From Pontibacter mucosus (GTDB lineage Bacteria; Bacteroidota; Bacteroidia; Cytophagales; Hymenobacteraceae), in assembly GCF_003054055.1 (NCBI RefSeq), contig NZ_QBKI01000006.1, positions 1 to 64,000 on the forward strand: a DNA stretch of 64,000 nt, given 5' to 3'. The notes under the pieces were generated by a model, which saw only the letters and a program-made list of their open reading frames with translations, was not told the origin of the DNA and did no database searches. Positions 24,540 to 33,834 of the stretch are shown here, piece after piece. How positions within the stretch are numbered: position 1 is the stretch's first letter; every line of letters starts with the position of its first letter. The translations under genes were made by a program, and so were the position numbers.

Positions 24540-25436
24540 CTAGAACCGCAGGTTGCGCTTCTCCAGGTACTCCAGCAGGGCCTGCGGCCGGTCTGTCTGG
24601 ATCATGTTGGCCCCCTTCCCCACAATCCAACCAAAGCTGGCCTCCTCGTCGGTTTCCGACAAGTCATCATCATGGCCCGCGTTCAGGCTTGCCCACAGCG
24701 AGTTGACCCACACGCGGGAACCCTTGCGCCGAATTCGATCAAACTGCCCCAGCAGCCGGGAACTCTCCGTAGTGAAGACCAACTCGAAGGCCACCGGCTT
24801 AAGCTTGCGCTGAAACTCGCCGATGATCTGCTCGGCATCCGGCTTGTCCAGGTTGACAATGGGCATGTAGAAAATCTTGTCCAGCAGGGGGCCGAAGTCC
24901 GCTTTCACCTTCTCATAGGGGTGGCTCCCCTTCATCACCACCTGGTGCACGGTGCCCGTCTCCTCCAGCACCCGGTACACCTCGGGGAAGAAGTCGTAGC
25001 ACTTGTCCAGGTTGACCAGCACCTTCCCCCTGGCCAGCAGCATGGCCTCCTCCAGGGTCGGTAGCTTATGTTGCGTTACCCGCCCCAGCCCGTTCCGCAG
25101 CGAGAGGGTGCGCAGGGAGTCCAGGGTCCAGTCCGCCACCTTGCCCTGGCCGTTGGTGGTCCGGTCGAGCGTCTTGTCGTGCAGCAGCACCAGCTGCCCG
25201 TCCTTTGTCCGCTGCACATCAAGCTCCACCATGTCCACCCCCATGGCAATGCTCAGCTCGATGGCTAGCAGGGAGTTCTCCGGGGCGTTGCGCCAGTCGC
25301 CGCGGTGGGCCACCACCAGCACCTTGTCCGAGTCCGGGGTCCGGAGGGCGTCAGTTATCTGCGCGAGCCTCCCCTGAGCCTGTGCCACCTGCAGGCTCAG
25401 CGTGAGCCATAGAAAAAGTAGTAATTTCTGCTTCAT
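24540..25436 (-). CDS. Glycerophosphodiester phosphodiesterase family protein (module 1)
   Basis: A 298-residue protein with a signal peptide (1-20, QVAQAQ), so periplasmic. The GDPD TIM barrel shows HRGDWRNAPENS, DMVELDVQ, LLHDKTLDRTTNG and a conserved Lys/Asp region. These match the catalytic His pair and the Glu/Asp metal ligands of GDPD enzymes, which release glycerol-3-phosphate (or other phosphomonoesters) and an alcohol from phosphodiesters. Last gene of the operon YdcF-like, propeller-like, SusC, SusD, GDPD. It ends before the strong terminator. Confidence 0.9.
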   Translation of the reverse strand: MKQKLLLFLWLTLSLQVAQAQGRLAQITDALRTPDSDKVLVVAHRGDWRNAPENSLLAIELSIAMGVDMVELDVQRTKDGQLVLLHDKTLDRTTNGQGKVADWTLDSLRTLSLRNGLGRVTQHKLPTLEEAMLLARGKVLVNLDKCYDFFPEVYRVLEETGTVHQVVMKGSHPYEKVKADFGPLLDKIFYMPIVNLDKPDAEQIIGEFQRKLKPVAFELVFTTESSRLLGQFDRIRRKGSRVWVNSLWASLNAGHDDDLSETDEEASFGWIVGKGANMIQTDRPQALLEYLEKRNLRF

Positions 25437-25541
25437 CTTTTCGCTGTAAATGATTGCTGCATCCTTCCGACAAGTGTTCAGCTCCAGTCAGAAAGATGCA
25501 ACTTTTTGAATCTTCTTCTTAAGCGATCCTGTCAGGCGGGT

Positions 25542-27074
25542 TTAGTACCCGTCGTTCTGATACATTTTCTCCGGATTTAGCTTATGCTCGTCAAACGGAA
25601 TAGGGAAATAGCGGTCCTTGCGGCTAAAGTTAGCAAGTTGGGCCGTGCCGTAGTCTGCCTGGTTCTTGGCGTGGAAGAAGGACACCAGTTCGTCGGTGCT
25701 AAAGAACCGGAGCAGGTCATACCAGCGGTGCCGTTCAAAAGCCAGCTCCACCCGCCTTTCGTGGAGGATGGCGAGCTTCAGCGTCGGGAATTTACTGCTG
25801 TAGGCAGGATCCTTCTGAGCTTCAGCATAAGTTGGCATCTTCGCACGCTCGCGCACCATATCCAGGTACTCAATCGCCTTTGCCTCCTCACCCAGGTGCA
25901 TATGCACTTCGGCCAGCATCAGGATGACATCGGCAAAGCGCATCAGGACCCAGTCATTGCCGCCATAGCCATTGGTACCGGCAGCAGGGCTGGTGTCGCG
26001 GAACTTGGTAATGAACCAGTCCTTCACCGCAGGATCCTCCGCAAACTTGACGGAAAACTCCTTGCGCGGGTCCCCCTCCTCATATTCCTTCACCAGGTCC
26101 AGCGAGGCCCTGCCCCCTACGCCTGTCCCCGGCTTGAGGGAGTTGATCGTTTCCCCCTTCGCCTGAAAGGTGGCGGCGATGGAAGAGGAGTAGTTTACAT
26201 CCCCCTGCCGGTTAACGATCTGGAAAATGATTTCCGGGTTGTTGGCTTCCTTCGCAACATCAAAAACATCCGCATACGGGAGCTCCTTCAGCTGCCCGAA
26301 GGGGCGCATGCCGTAGGCTGCCGTCAGGTATGCCTTGGCTTCCTGCAGGTTGCTGCTCCTGCTGGCCGGGTCAATCGTGGTGGCCATCGTCAGGTACACC
26401 TGCCCAAGCAGCGCGTTGGCCGCTGTCTTGGAAACGCGCCCGGTGCCCGCCCCCGTTTGCCGGTCAGGAAGAGGGCTTGCCACGACCTCCTTAAGGTCAG
26501 CAACAATCTGCCCGTACACCACCTCCTGCTTTTCACGGAACGTATTGGCGGCCACCTCGTCAGAGGTCCTCAGCTGCCGGGTCACCAAAGGAATGTCTCC
26601 CCACTTTCGCACCAGGTGGAAGTAGAGCAGCGCCCGCACAAACTTCACCTCCGCCTGGTACTGGGCCTTTGTGGCCTCGTTTGAAAAGGTAACCTGCTCC
26701 ATGTTGGTCAGCACGGTGTTACAACGGGAGATCGCCCCATACATGGCCACCCAGTGGTTCTTCAGGTAAGTGTTGCTCGGCAACAGGGAAAAGTCATTAA
26801 ACTGGAAGGGCTCCCCGGCGTTGGACTGATTATCATTACGGCCGGCATCGTCCGAGCGCTCATCCGTAAAAAGGTAGCTCCCTTCCCCTATCGTATTAGA
26901 GCTACGGAGCGACTGGTACACCCCGTTCACGGCCATGAGCACATCGCCCTCGGTCTTAAAGTATTGCGCTGTTGAAACGGCGTTTGGATCGTATTGCTCC
27001 AGGAAGTCATCGTCGCAGGCGCTCAGGGTGAGCAGCACCGCCAGGCCTGCAGCCTTTATGTATGGAAATTTCAT
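25542..27074 (-). CDS. SusD/RagB-family outer-membrane lipoprotein (module 1)
   Basis: A 510-residue protein. Lipoprotein signal with lipobox LSAC at about residues 17-20, followed by acidic DDD (a lipoprotein export-type signal in Bacteroidota). Helical SusD repeats and the C-terminal region (ERRVELAFERHRWYDLLRF) are typical. SusD proteins cap the SusC channel and bind the imported ligand at the cell surface. It lies directly between SusC and GDPD, and the cargo is therefore suggested to be a phosphodiester-containing molecule. Confidence 0.92.
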   Translation of the reverse strand: MKFPYIKAAGLAVLLTLSACDDDFLEQYDPNAVSTAQYFKTEGDVLMAVNGVYQSLRSSNTIGEGSYLFTDERSDDAGRNDNQSNAGEPFQFNDFSLLPSNTYLKNHWVAMYGAISRCNTVLTNMEQVTFSNEATKAQYQAEVKFVRALLYFHLVRKWGDIPLVTRQLRTSDEVAANTFREKQEVVYGQIVADLKEVVASPLPDRQTGAGTGRVSKTAANALLGQVYLTMATTIDPASRSSNLQEAKAYLTAAYGMRPFGQLKELPYADVFDVAKEANNPEIIFQIVNRQGDVNYSSSIAATFQAKGETINSLKPGTGVGGRASLDLVKEYEEGDPRKEFSVKFAEDPAVKDWFITKFRDTSPAAGTNGYGGNDWVLMRFADVILMLAEVHMHLGEEAKAIEYLDMVRERAKMPTYAEAQKDPAYSSKFPTLKLAILHERRVELAFERHRWYDLLRFFSTDELVSFFHAKNQADYGTAQLANFSRKDRYFPIPFDEHKLNPEKMYQNDGY

Positions 27075-27135
27075 TTTCGTTCTGCGTTGGGAATAAACAA
27101 TTTTGAAAACACTTTGAACTATATCAGGCAGCCTG

Positions 27136-30100
27136 TCAGAAAGTCACCCGGGCTCCCAGGCTGAAGGCGCGCACCAACGGATACTTTCCGTAATCAACCC
27201 CAGGGGTCAGGTTAGAGCCATTGTTGTAGTCCACCTCCGGGTTATAGCCTTTATAGTCTGACAGGGTCAGCACGTTGTCTATGTTGGCATAAATCCGCAG
27301 GTTGCTGATACCCAGGTAGTCAATTCCCTTGGGCAGCGTATAGCCGATCTGCAGGTTGGTCCAGCGGAAGAAGGAGCCGTCCTGCAGGTAGAAAGTCGAC
27401 AGCCTGGTGCTGTTGCTCTGCGTGCCGCCACGGGCAGCACGGTAGATGGTACCGTCGCCGGGCTGCGCTTCTGACTGGTATCTGTTGGCGACCTCTGCAT
27501 ACTGGTTACCGGAGCCCTCCATGTTGAAGATGTAGTAGTCTTGACCATCGAGCACCTGGTTGCCATACACGCCGTTGAAAGCAGAGTTCAGGTCAAAGTT
27601 CTTGTAGGACATGCGCACAGAAAGGCCATAGGTGAACTTCGGGTGCGGGCTTCCGATAACGCGCTTGTCCTCATCGTTCACAACACCGTCGCCGTTGACA
27701 TCCTCAAAGTATAAATCACCGGGCTTAAGCGGGTTGCTGGAGGCCATGGAACGCGGCGGCCCCTGCAGCACATACCCCTCCGGGAAGGATTGGGTAGCCT
27801 CGTCAAAGTTGGCGTTGTCAATGGCAATTTTCTCCAGGTCAGACTCGCGCACCATGCCTTTTACCTTAAAGCCGTAGAACATGCCAATCGGATAGCCCTC
27901 CTGGGTCACGTGGGTGAGGTAAGAGCGCTCGGCCCCCCTGGAGAAGATCGTGCTGGCGCCTCCCATGTCCAATACCTTGTTCCTGTTGACAGAGATGTTT
28001 CCTCCCATGGAGAAGGTGAAGTCCTTCGTTGACACAATACTTCCGTCCACCTGAATGTCAAAACCCTTGTTCTCTACTTTGGAGTCGGGCAGGTTGGTTA
28101 ACATGGACGATACCCCGGAAACGGCTGAGATAGGCTGGTTGAACAGCAGGTCATAGGAGCGGCTGATATAAAAGTTGGAGATCACCTGCAGGCGGTTGTT
28201 AAACAGGCCCAGGTCCAGACCGATGTTGTACTGGGAGGTGGACTCCCACCCCAGGTTCTGGTCTTTGATACCCTCAGACCAGATAGCTGTGGCGATGGTG
28301 TTGGATCCGAAAGCCACACCGCCGGGGCTGGCCATTACCTGCTCGTGGCTGTAGTTGCCGATGTTGTTGTTCCCGCTCAGACCCCAGCTGGCGCGTAATT
28401 TCGCAGAGGAGTTCGTTCCGAACGTGCTCTGGTAAAAGGGCTCATTGGAGATGGTCCAGCCGGCCGATACGGACGGGAAGTAGCCCCAGCGGTTGAGTGG
28501 CCCGAACCGGGAAGAGCCGTCTGCACGGAAAGTAGCCGTCAGAAAGTACTTGTCGTCAAACCTGTAGGCGGCTCTGCCGAAGTACGACAGCAGCGTATGG
28601 GTCGACTTGCCCGTACCTGAATTCATGAAAAAGTCTGATGCCTCAGCCCCCTTGCCCGTGATTTCCGGGATACGGTCATTCTGGAAGCCACGCGCTGACA
28701 CGCTGATCAGGTCGCTGTAGGTCTTCTGTGCTGAATAGCCCCCCAGTACGTTCAGGTTATGGCGGGCAAAGTCCCTGTTGTAGTTCAGTGTGAACTCCGC
28801 CAGCTGGTCCTCCTGGGCTATCGTCTGGGCGGTGGCCCTGGCGGCTGCCAGGGCCTGCGGAGAGCCCGGGGGATTGGCGCCGCTGCTCAGACTGGTAGGG
28901 TTATAAAACTCATACTTTTCATTGTAGGTCTGCAGGCCCAGGTTTGTCTTAAAGAACAGATCCGGCAGTATCTGGAGTGAAGCATAGCCGTTATAGGTGC
29001 CCCGCACGCCCTTCCGGCTGATCTGTGTTTCCCTGGCCAGGGCAACCGGGCTCGATGTTCTGGAAGCCGTAGGCCGCGGACTGTGAGGCGGCCTCATTCT
29101 TTGCCAGAGAACCATCTTCGTTATAGGCCCTGAAAATAGGCATGTACACGAGCGCGCCCAAAATCGGCCCCTGGTTGAAGCGGCCCTCCTGCACCTCCCG
29201 GCTATCAGCTGATGTAAGCGCCAGGTTGGCTCCTACCTTCAGCCTGCTGTTCACATCTGCGTCCAAATTTGCCCGGAAGTTCAGCCGCTCCTGCCCGGTA
29301 CTGACGATGATGCCCTCCTGCTTCTGGTAGCCGCCGCTCAGCGCATAGCGCATGCTCTGGGTACCACCCGTGAAAGAGAGGTTGTGGCGGTGCATGGCCG
29401 CATTACGGTACAGCTCATCCTGCCAGTCCGTGTCGTACTGCGGCTTGATCAGGCGCTGGCTCGGAAAATCATACAGGTAGGTCGGTATACTCACCGCCGA
29501 GGCATTTCCCACATTGGCGATACGCGTAGCGTTATCATCCGAGTACATGGCGTCTGACCAGGGCTTGCCCGCGTTCACGACCAGATCCCGGTAAGTCCCG
29601 TTACGGGCGTCAATCATCAGCTGGCCAAACTCCTCGGCATTGAGCAGGTCTATTTTCTTGCTTAGCTGATGGATGCCAAACTGATAGTCATACTCCAGGC
29701 GCCCTTTCCCTTCCTTGCCGCGCTTGGTGGTGATAAGTACTACCCCGCCCGCGGCTCTGGAACCGTAGATGGCAGCGGAGGCCGCGTCCTTGAGGATGTC
29801 AATCGACTCGATGTCATTGGGGTTGATAAAGACATCGTTTCCGGCAGGGTACCCGTCGATCACATAGAGCGGATCGGAGCTGGCATTGATGGAACCAACG
29901 CCCCGCACCCTGATTTTGGTGCCTACATAGGGCGCGCCGCTCACCTGCGATACCTGCACCCCCGCAACCTTGCCCACCAGGCTCTGGCCTACAGTTGGCG
30001 CCGACAGGTTAAGCTCCTCTGCCTTTACATTGGAAATGGCACCGGTTACATCACTTCTACGCACTGTCTGATAGCCCACTGCCACAACCTCGTTAAGCAT

Positions 30101-30451
30101 GTACATATCTTCCTTCAGCTGCACGTTCAGTGTCGATTGGCCACTTAGCGTCACTTCCTGCGTCAGAAATCCTATAAATGAGAAGACAATCGTAGAACCA
30201 GGCGCCGCTGTGAGCGTAAAGGCCCCGTTTTGATCGGTGACGGTTCCATTTCCTGTCCCCTTCACGCTGATACTCACGCCAGGCAGGGGCATGTCCTGCT
30301 GATCCGTCACGACGCCAGTGAACGTGACAGGGGTCTGCTGGATCAGCTGTACCGACTCCTTGGAGGCACTGGCAGCATAGGAGGGCATCAGGCCCGCCAC
30401 CACCACGCTGAGAACCGGCCCCATAAATGTGCGGGTAAACGTTTTCTTCAT
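27136..30451 (-). pseudogene. SusC/RagA TonB-dependent receptor, frameshifted (module 1)
   Basis: Two overlapping reading frames together make a ~1105-residue SusC protein. The first (30451 to about 29050) holds a signal peptide, the carboxypeptidase-like regulatory domain (GVVTDQQDMPLPGVSISV) and the plug (NEVVAVGYQTVRRSDV, VGSINASSDPLYVIDGYPAG). The second (about 29050 to 27136) holds the beta-barrel and C-terminus (LGARVTF). An extra base in the C run of GAGCCCGGTT (plus-strand G's at 29048-29050) would explain the shift; removing it joins ...NIE to PVALARE. It has no STN domain, in contrast to the SusC at 40817. A sequencing error and a real mutation are both possible. Confidence 0.85.
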
Positions 30452-30506
30452 TATCGTATTGGTTTAATATTCATGTTTATATTCCAGACTCCTCGCGAAG
30501 AGCCAA

Positions 30507-31379
30507 TTATTCCCACAAGAGCTCCATCAGATGGGCGTTAGCTTTTCTGGAAGAGGTAACCCCCAGTGCCCCGGCACCTTCGCCCAGAAGAGTGAATCCT
30601 TCCAGCTCATCGGCATAATCCAGGTCTACAACCTTCAGCACCTCCTCCCGTCCCTGATCGATGGATTTGCTCAGGTCCAGGAAGGTGAAGCGCCATTTCC
30701 GGCCCTCCACCTGGTTCTGAATGAGCACGAGGATGTCTTTTTCAGGGATCCAGTGCAGGTTTTGCACCCAGGGCCCACAGGTGAACTTTTTAAACAGCAC
30801 CCCTTCCTCGCTTGTCCGTGATGCCCGGGAAAGCGCCTCCGGATCATAGAGGCGCACCTCGTTGGCCCTGTTGCCGTAGTCTGCGGTGGCCACGTACCAC
30901 TTATCCCCGTAGCGCACGTATTCCGGCCTGGTCCCCTGAATGCAGGCGTCGTCTTCGATCACCTTATCCAGGTTGCCGTCAAGCGTACCCGTTTTCAGCA
31001 TCCCTTCCCAGTCTACCGCATAGATCAGGGCCTTCCAGGAAGTACCTTCCTTGTTCAGCCGGACGCTATTGCCTATGAAAGTCGGTCCCTGCCCGTTGTA
31101 TGCAATACCGGTTGGGTGGTTAATGACGTCCTTCCCGTCAATCGTCAACAGTACCTCCCGCTGTGTATAAGCCAGGCTGTCCTGCAGCGGTACATACTCC
31201 CGGATTACGCCCACCTCTCTGTCCCCGTACAGGTAGGCCTTCCCGTTTATGAAGGAGGCGCCCTGGCAGGCACCCAGAGACTCTATGCTCAAGGCACGCC
31301 GAGAGGTGAGGCTAATGCTGTCTGTTGGAGCGGGTAGCATCATGCTCCCGCACAGCAGCAAGGCAGTTATTATACTCAT
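30507..31379 (-). CDS. Hypothetical secreted protein, probably beta-propeller
   Basis: A 290-residue protein with a probable N-terminal signal (ALLLCGSMMLPAP). The body has repeated strand-turn patterns (GASFINGKAYLYGDREV, HPTGIAYNGQGPTFIG, PEYVRYGDKWYVATADYG, WVQNLHWIPEKDILVLIQNQ) typical of a propeller binding or hydrolase scaffold. No catalytic motif is recognised. It lies 56 bp upstream of SusC and 25 bp downstream of the YdcF-like gene, so it probably belongs to the module 1 operon. Confidence 0.75.
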   Translation of the reverse strand: MSIITALLLCGSMMLPAPTDSISLTSRRALSIESLGACQGASFINGKAYLYGDREVGVIREYVPLQDSLAYTQREVLLTIDGKDVINHPTGIAYNGQGPTFIGNSVRLNKEGTSWKALIYAVDWEGMLKTGTLDGNLDKVIEDDACIQGTRPEYVRYGDKWYVATADYGNRANEVRLYDPEALSRASRTSEEGVLFKKFTCGPWVQNLHWIPEKDILVLIQNQVEGRKWRFTFLDLSKSIDQGREEVLKVVDLDYADELEGFTLLGEGAGALGVTSSRKANAHLMELLWE

Positions 31380-31403
31380 CGATAAGTGTGAATAAGTGAA
31401 AAT

Positions 31404-32663
31404 CTATGGATCAAGCGGCTCTAATGGGTTAATATGGAGCGCATCCAGCACGGGGTAAAACTCTGCCTCTGTATTGGACAGCCGCTTTCCGTTTCTGAAA
31501 GGCACATGCAGCAACTCCTTCTGACATCTTGCTGACAGGCTGCCCGTGATGCGGTCGCTCTGGTACTTTGAGGTGGAGGTGATACAGGGCTTATCGTACG
31601 GCATGCCATAGCGAAAGATGAGCCGTGCTGTGTTCCGCATGTTGGTGGTGGTGTGACGAGCGTGGGGCTCCATGATGATGGCATGCTCCGGAACACCCAT
31701 CGTCTCCATCAGGTACATTTTCATCTCGTATGCCTCGCTATACCGGGTCTTGTGCGGATGCACCCGGCCTCCCGACACAACCAGGAATGGAGCCAACCCC
31801 TTAAAGTATTGCTGGGCAGCTACCCGGCACCGGAGCATGCCGATTCCACTCAGCGCCTCCTCCGGATTGTCAGGCCCAGCCCCTGGTACCAGGATAAGGG
31901 TATAAGGGTATGCGTTCCAATCAATATCCTTGATGCGGTCAAAGGCGGCCTTGTTCACCGTTGAGGGCATGGGTTCATAATCTGCCGCCTCACCCCGGTG
32001 GTTTACCTCCAGGAAACGCAGCGCGTAATTCATCGATGGGGTAAAGAATAAGTTTGCATCCCTGCTCTCCTGAAGCACGGCCTCTGTTACAGTATAGACA
32101 AATCTCGGGTAAGTGCTGCTACTTACATCATAGCTGATGGAATCAATAAGGGGGTAGTACGGTTTTGCCCCCTCCGCATAAACTCCAATCACATGGTTAA
32201 TTCCGCGGGCATCCTGCTCCCATGCCTTCACCAGCATGTCCTGAGGGACCGCATCTTCAAAAAGGATGTAAGCCCGGGATGGAATCAGGTGTTGGGAGAC
32301 CAGAATGCCCAAGGCGTTGTCTTTCTTGTAAAGCCTGGACAGGCGTTCGCTAACCTGCTTTATTTCACTGTCCGTGAACTTCATGCCGCTTGAAAAGCAC
32401 GTAGCCTCTTTGCCGCATTCGATCAGGGAGCGGCTCAGGTGCTGTTGTTTACCCTCCAGTACTTTCCGAAGCTGTGTGTCTTTCCGTAGGAGTTCCTTTA
32501 CTTCGTCTACCTCCTGAAAAAGTGTCAGGAGGTAATAATTCTTGGACTGAACGATGGACTTGCCCTCTACCATCCTGTAGCTGGCAACGGGATGTACCTG
32601 CTGTGCCAGGCAGGTGAATGTCCAGAGGCTTAGTGCCCATATAAGCAGGAGTTGCTTTTGCAT
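31404..32663 (-). CDS. YdcF/ElyC-type (DUF218) secreted protein
   Basis: A 419-residue protein with a signal peptide (1-21, TCLAQQ). Residues ~235-410 form the DUF218/YdcF Rossmann-like domain (ILVPGAGPDNP, FLVVSGGRVHPHKTRYSEAYEMK, MEPHARHTTTNMRNTARL, ITSTSKYQSDR). The first ~220 residues are unrecognised and make it longer than usual YdcF proteins. The biochemical role of the family is uncertain. First gene of the likely module 1 operon, next to an IS element. Confidence 0.85.
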   Translation of the reverse strand: MQKQLLLIWALSLWTFTCLAQQVHPVASYRMVEGKSIVQSKNYYLLTLFQEVDEVKELLRKDTQLRKVLEGKQQHLSRSLIECGKEATCFSSGMKFTDSEIKQVSERLSRLYKKDNALGILVSQHLIPSRAYILFEDAVPQDMLVKAWEQDARGINHVIGVYAEGAKPYYPLIDSISYDVSSSTYPRFVYTVTEAVLQESRDANLFFTPSMNYALRFLEVNHRGEAADYEPMPSTVNKAAFDRIKDIDWNAYPYTLILVPGAGPDNPEEALSGIGMLRCRVAAQQYFKGLAPFLVVSGGRVHPHKTRYSEAYEMKMYLMETMGVPEHAIIMEPHARHTTTNMRNTARLIFRYGMPYDKPCITSTSKYQSDRITGSLSARCQKELLHVPFRNGKRLSNTEAEFYPVLDALHINPLEPLDP

Positions 32664-32802
32664 GATACCGATGCTTGTTGCTTCTCCGGCAAAGTTGCCT
32701 CTGGAACATTAACACAGCGTTACATGCATATTACGATAAAGCTATGCTTTTTGAAGGCAGAAGTCTGTTTGAAGAAATGACTACACATAGCGCAGCTATA
32801 CA

Positions 32803-33700
32803 GCCCTTAGTGTCTGAAAAATAAGGTTTGAGGCAGATTCGCATGAAAGCGAATTGAGCGAAGGCCACATAGCTGTCAGCGAGTTTAGCGAACCGGCAGG
32901 CAAACCGCTGCATTTCCTTGAGCCTGCCAAAGAGTCTTTCGATGATGTTCCTTTGGCCGTACAGCTCTTTGCTCACTTTGGGCGGCCTGCCCTTTCCTCT
33001 GCGCTTGTGTCCCGCAGGCAAGGTCCCTTTCCGGTATCTGCGCCTGTATCAGCTGCTCCCGCAGCGCCTTTCGGATGAGCTGGCTGTCGTAGCCTTTGTC
33101 GGCCACCACCACTTTGGGCTTTCTCTCCTCCAGCGCCAGGAGCCCGAGCAGCTGGGGGGGCCTCACCGGCCTGCCCGCTGGTCAGGAGCACCTGCAGCGG
33201 AAAGCCCCTGCCACAGCACAAAAGGTGCACCTTGGTGGAGAAACCGCCCCGGGACCTGCCTAGGGCCTGGCCTTCTTTTTTTAGCTCCCGCCGCAGCTTT
33301 ATGCGCCCTGTTGACAGTGGCGTCGACAAACCAGGTGTTCAGGTCCAGGTAGCCGTCCTGCTGCAGGCGTAGCCGTAGTCTGCTCAGAATCCGCGCAAAC
33401 ACGCCTAGCTGCTGCCATTTCCGGAACCTGTCGTAAACGGTCTGCCAAGGCCCATACTTGGCTGGCAAATCCCGCCAGGGGCTGCCCACAGAATCCAGAA
33501 CATGCCGTTGAGCAGCTCCCGGTCAGAGCGGCTGGGCCTGCCCTCGCCGTCCTCCCTGACCGATGGCGGCGGCAGCCCCTCTTTCACTAATTCCCACTGC
33601 CGCTGACTTAACTCGTATCTGCCGTGACTCACCTGCTGTTTTCCCTCCAAGTGCCATAACCACAGCTACTTTAACTAAATCCCATTTTGCAGACATAGCC
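32803..33700 (-). mobile_element. IS5-family element, degenerate full-length copy
   Basis: About 900 bp. The right end (minus-strand start) begins GGCTATGTCTGCAAAATGG, and the left end has the related TGTCTGAAAAATAAGG in inverse orientation, which are imperfect terminal inverted repeats. A TATA at 32797-32800 and at 33701-33704 may be the target duplication. Contains the broken transposase described separately. A shorter relative lies at 47029-47545. Confidence 0.75.
32806..33650 (-). pseudogene. IS5-family DDE transposase, multiply frameshifted
   Basis: Successive pieces in different frames spell an IS5-type transposase: HGRYELSQRQWELVK and GRPSRSDRELLNGMFWILW, then PWRDLPAKYGPWQTVYDRF and LDLNTWFVDATVNRAHK, then GRSRGGFSTKVHLLC, then VVVADKGYDSQLIRKALR, then NIIERLFGRLKEMQRF. 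Shifts occur near 33480, 33265, 33155 and 33015. One shift could be the programmed frameshift known in some IS5 groups, but four rule out activity. The DDE core (FVDATV, ADKGYDS, ERLF) is still readable. Confidence 0.85.
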
Positions 33701-33775
33701 TATAGGATATTTTATTGAACTCGGTATTATTTACCAGCTTCTGGTAAAATCGCCAAAGGTCCGGGTTATGGAAAC

Positions 33776-33813
33776 AGGCTCAGAGAACCTGTACTGTTAG
33801 GTTCTCTGAGCCT
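33776..33813. terminator. Terminator downstream of the calcineurin-like gene
   Basis: Perfect 15-bp inverted repeats AGGCTCAGAGAACCT and AGGTTCTCTGAGCCT with an 8-nt loop, 21 bp after the stop codon at 33835 (minus strand). No long T run, but the stem is very stable. Confidence 0.75.
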
Positions 33814-33834
33814 GCTAAGAGGTTTGAATACCTT

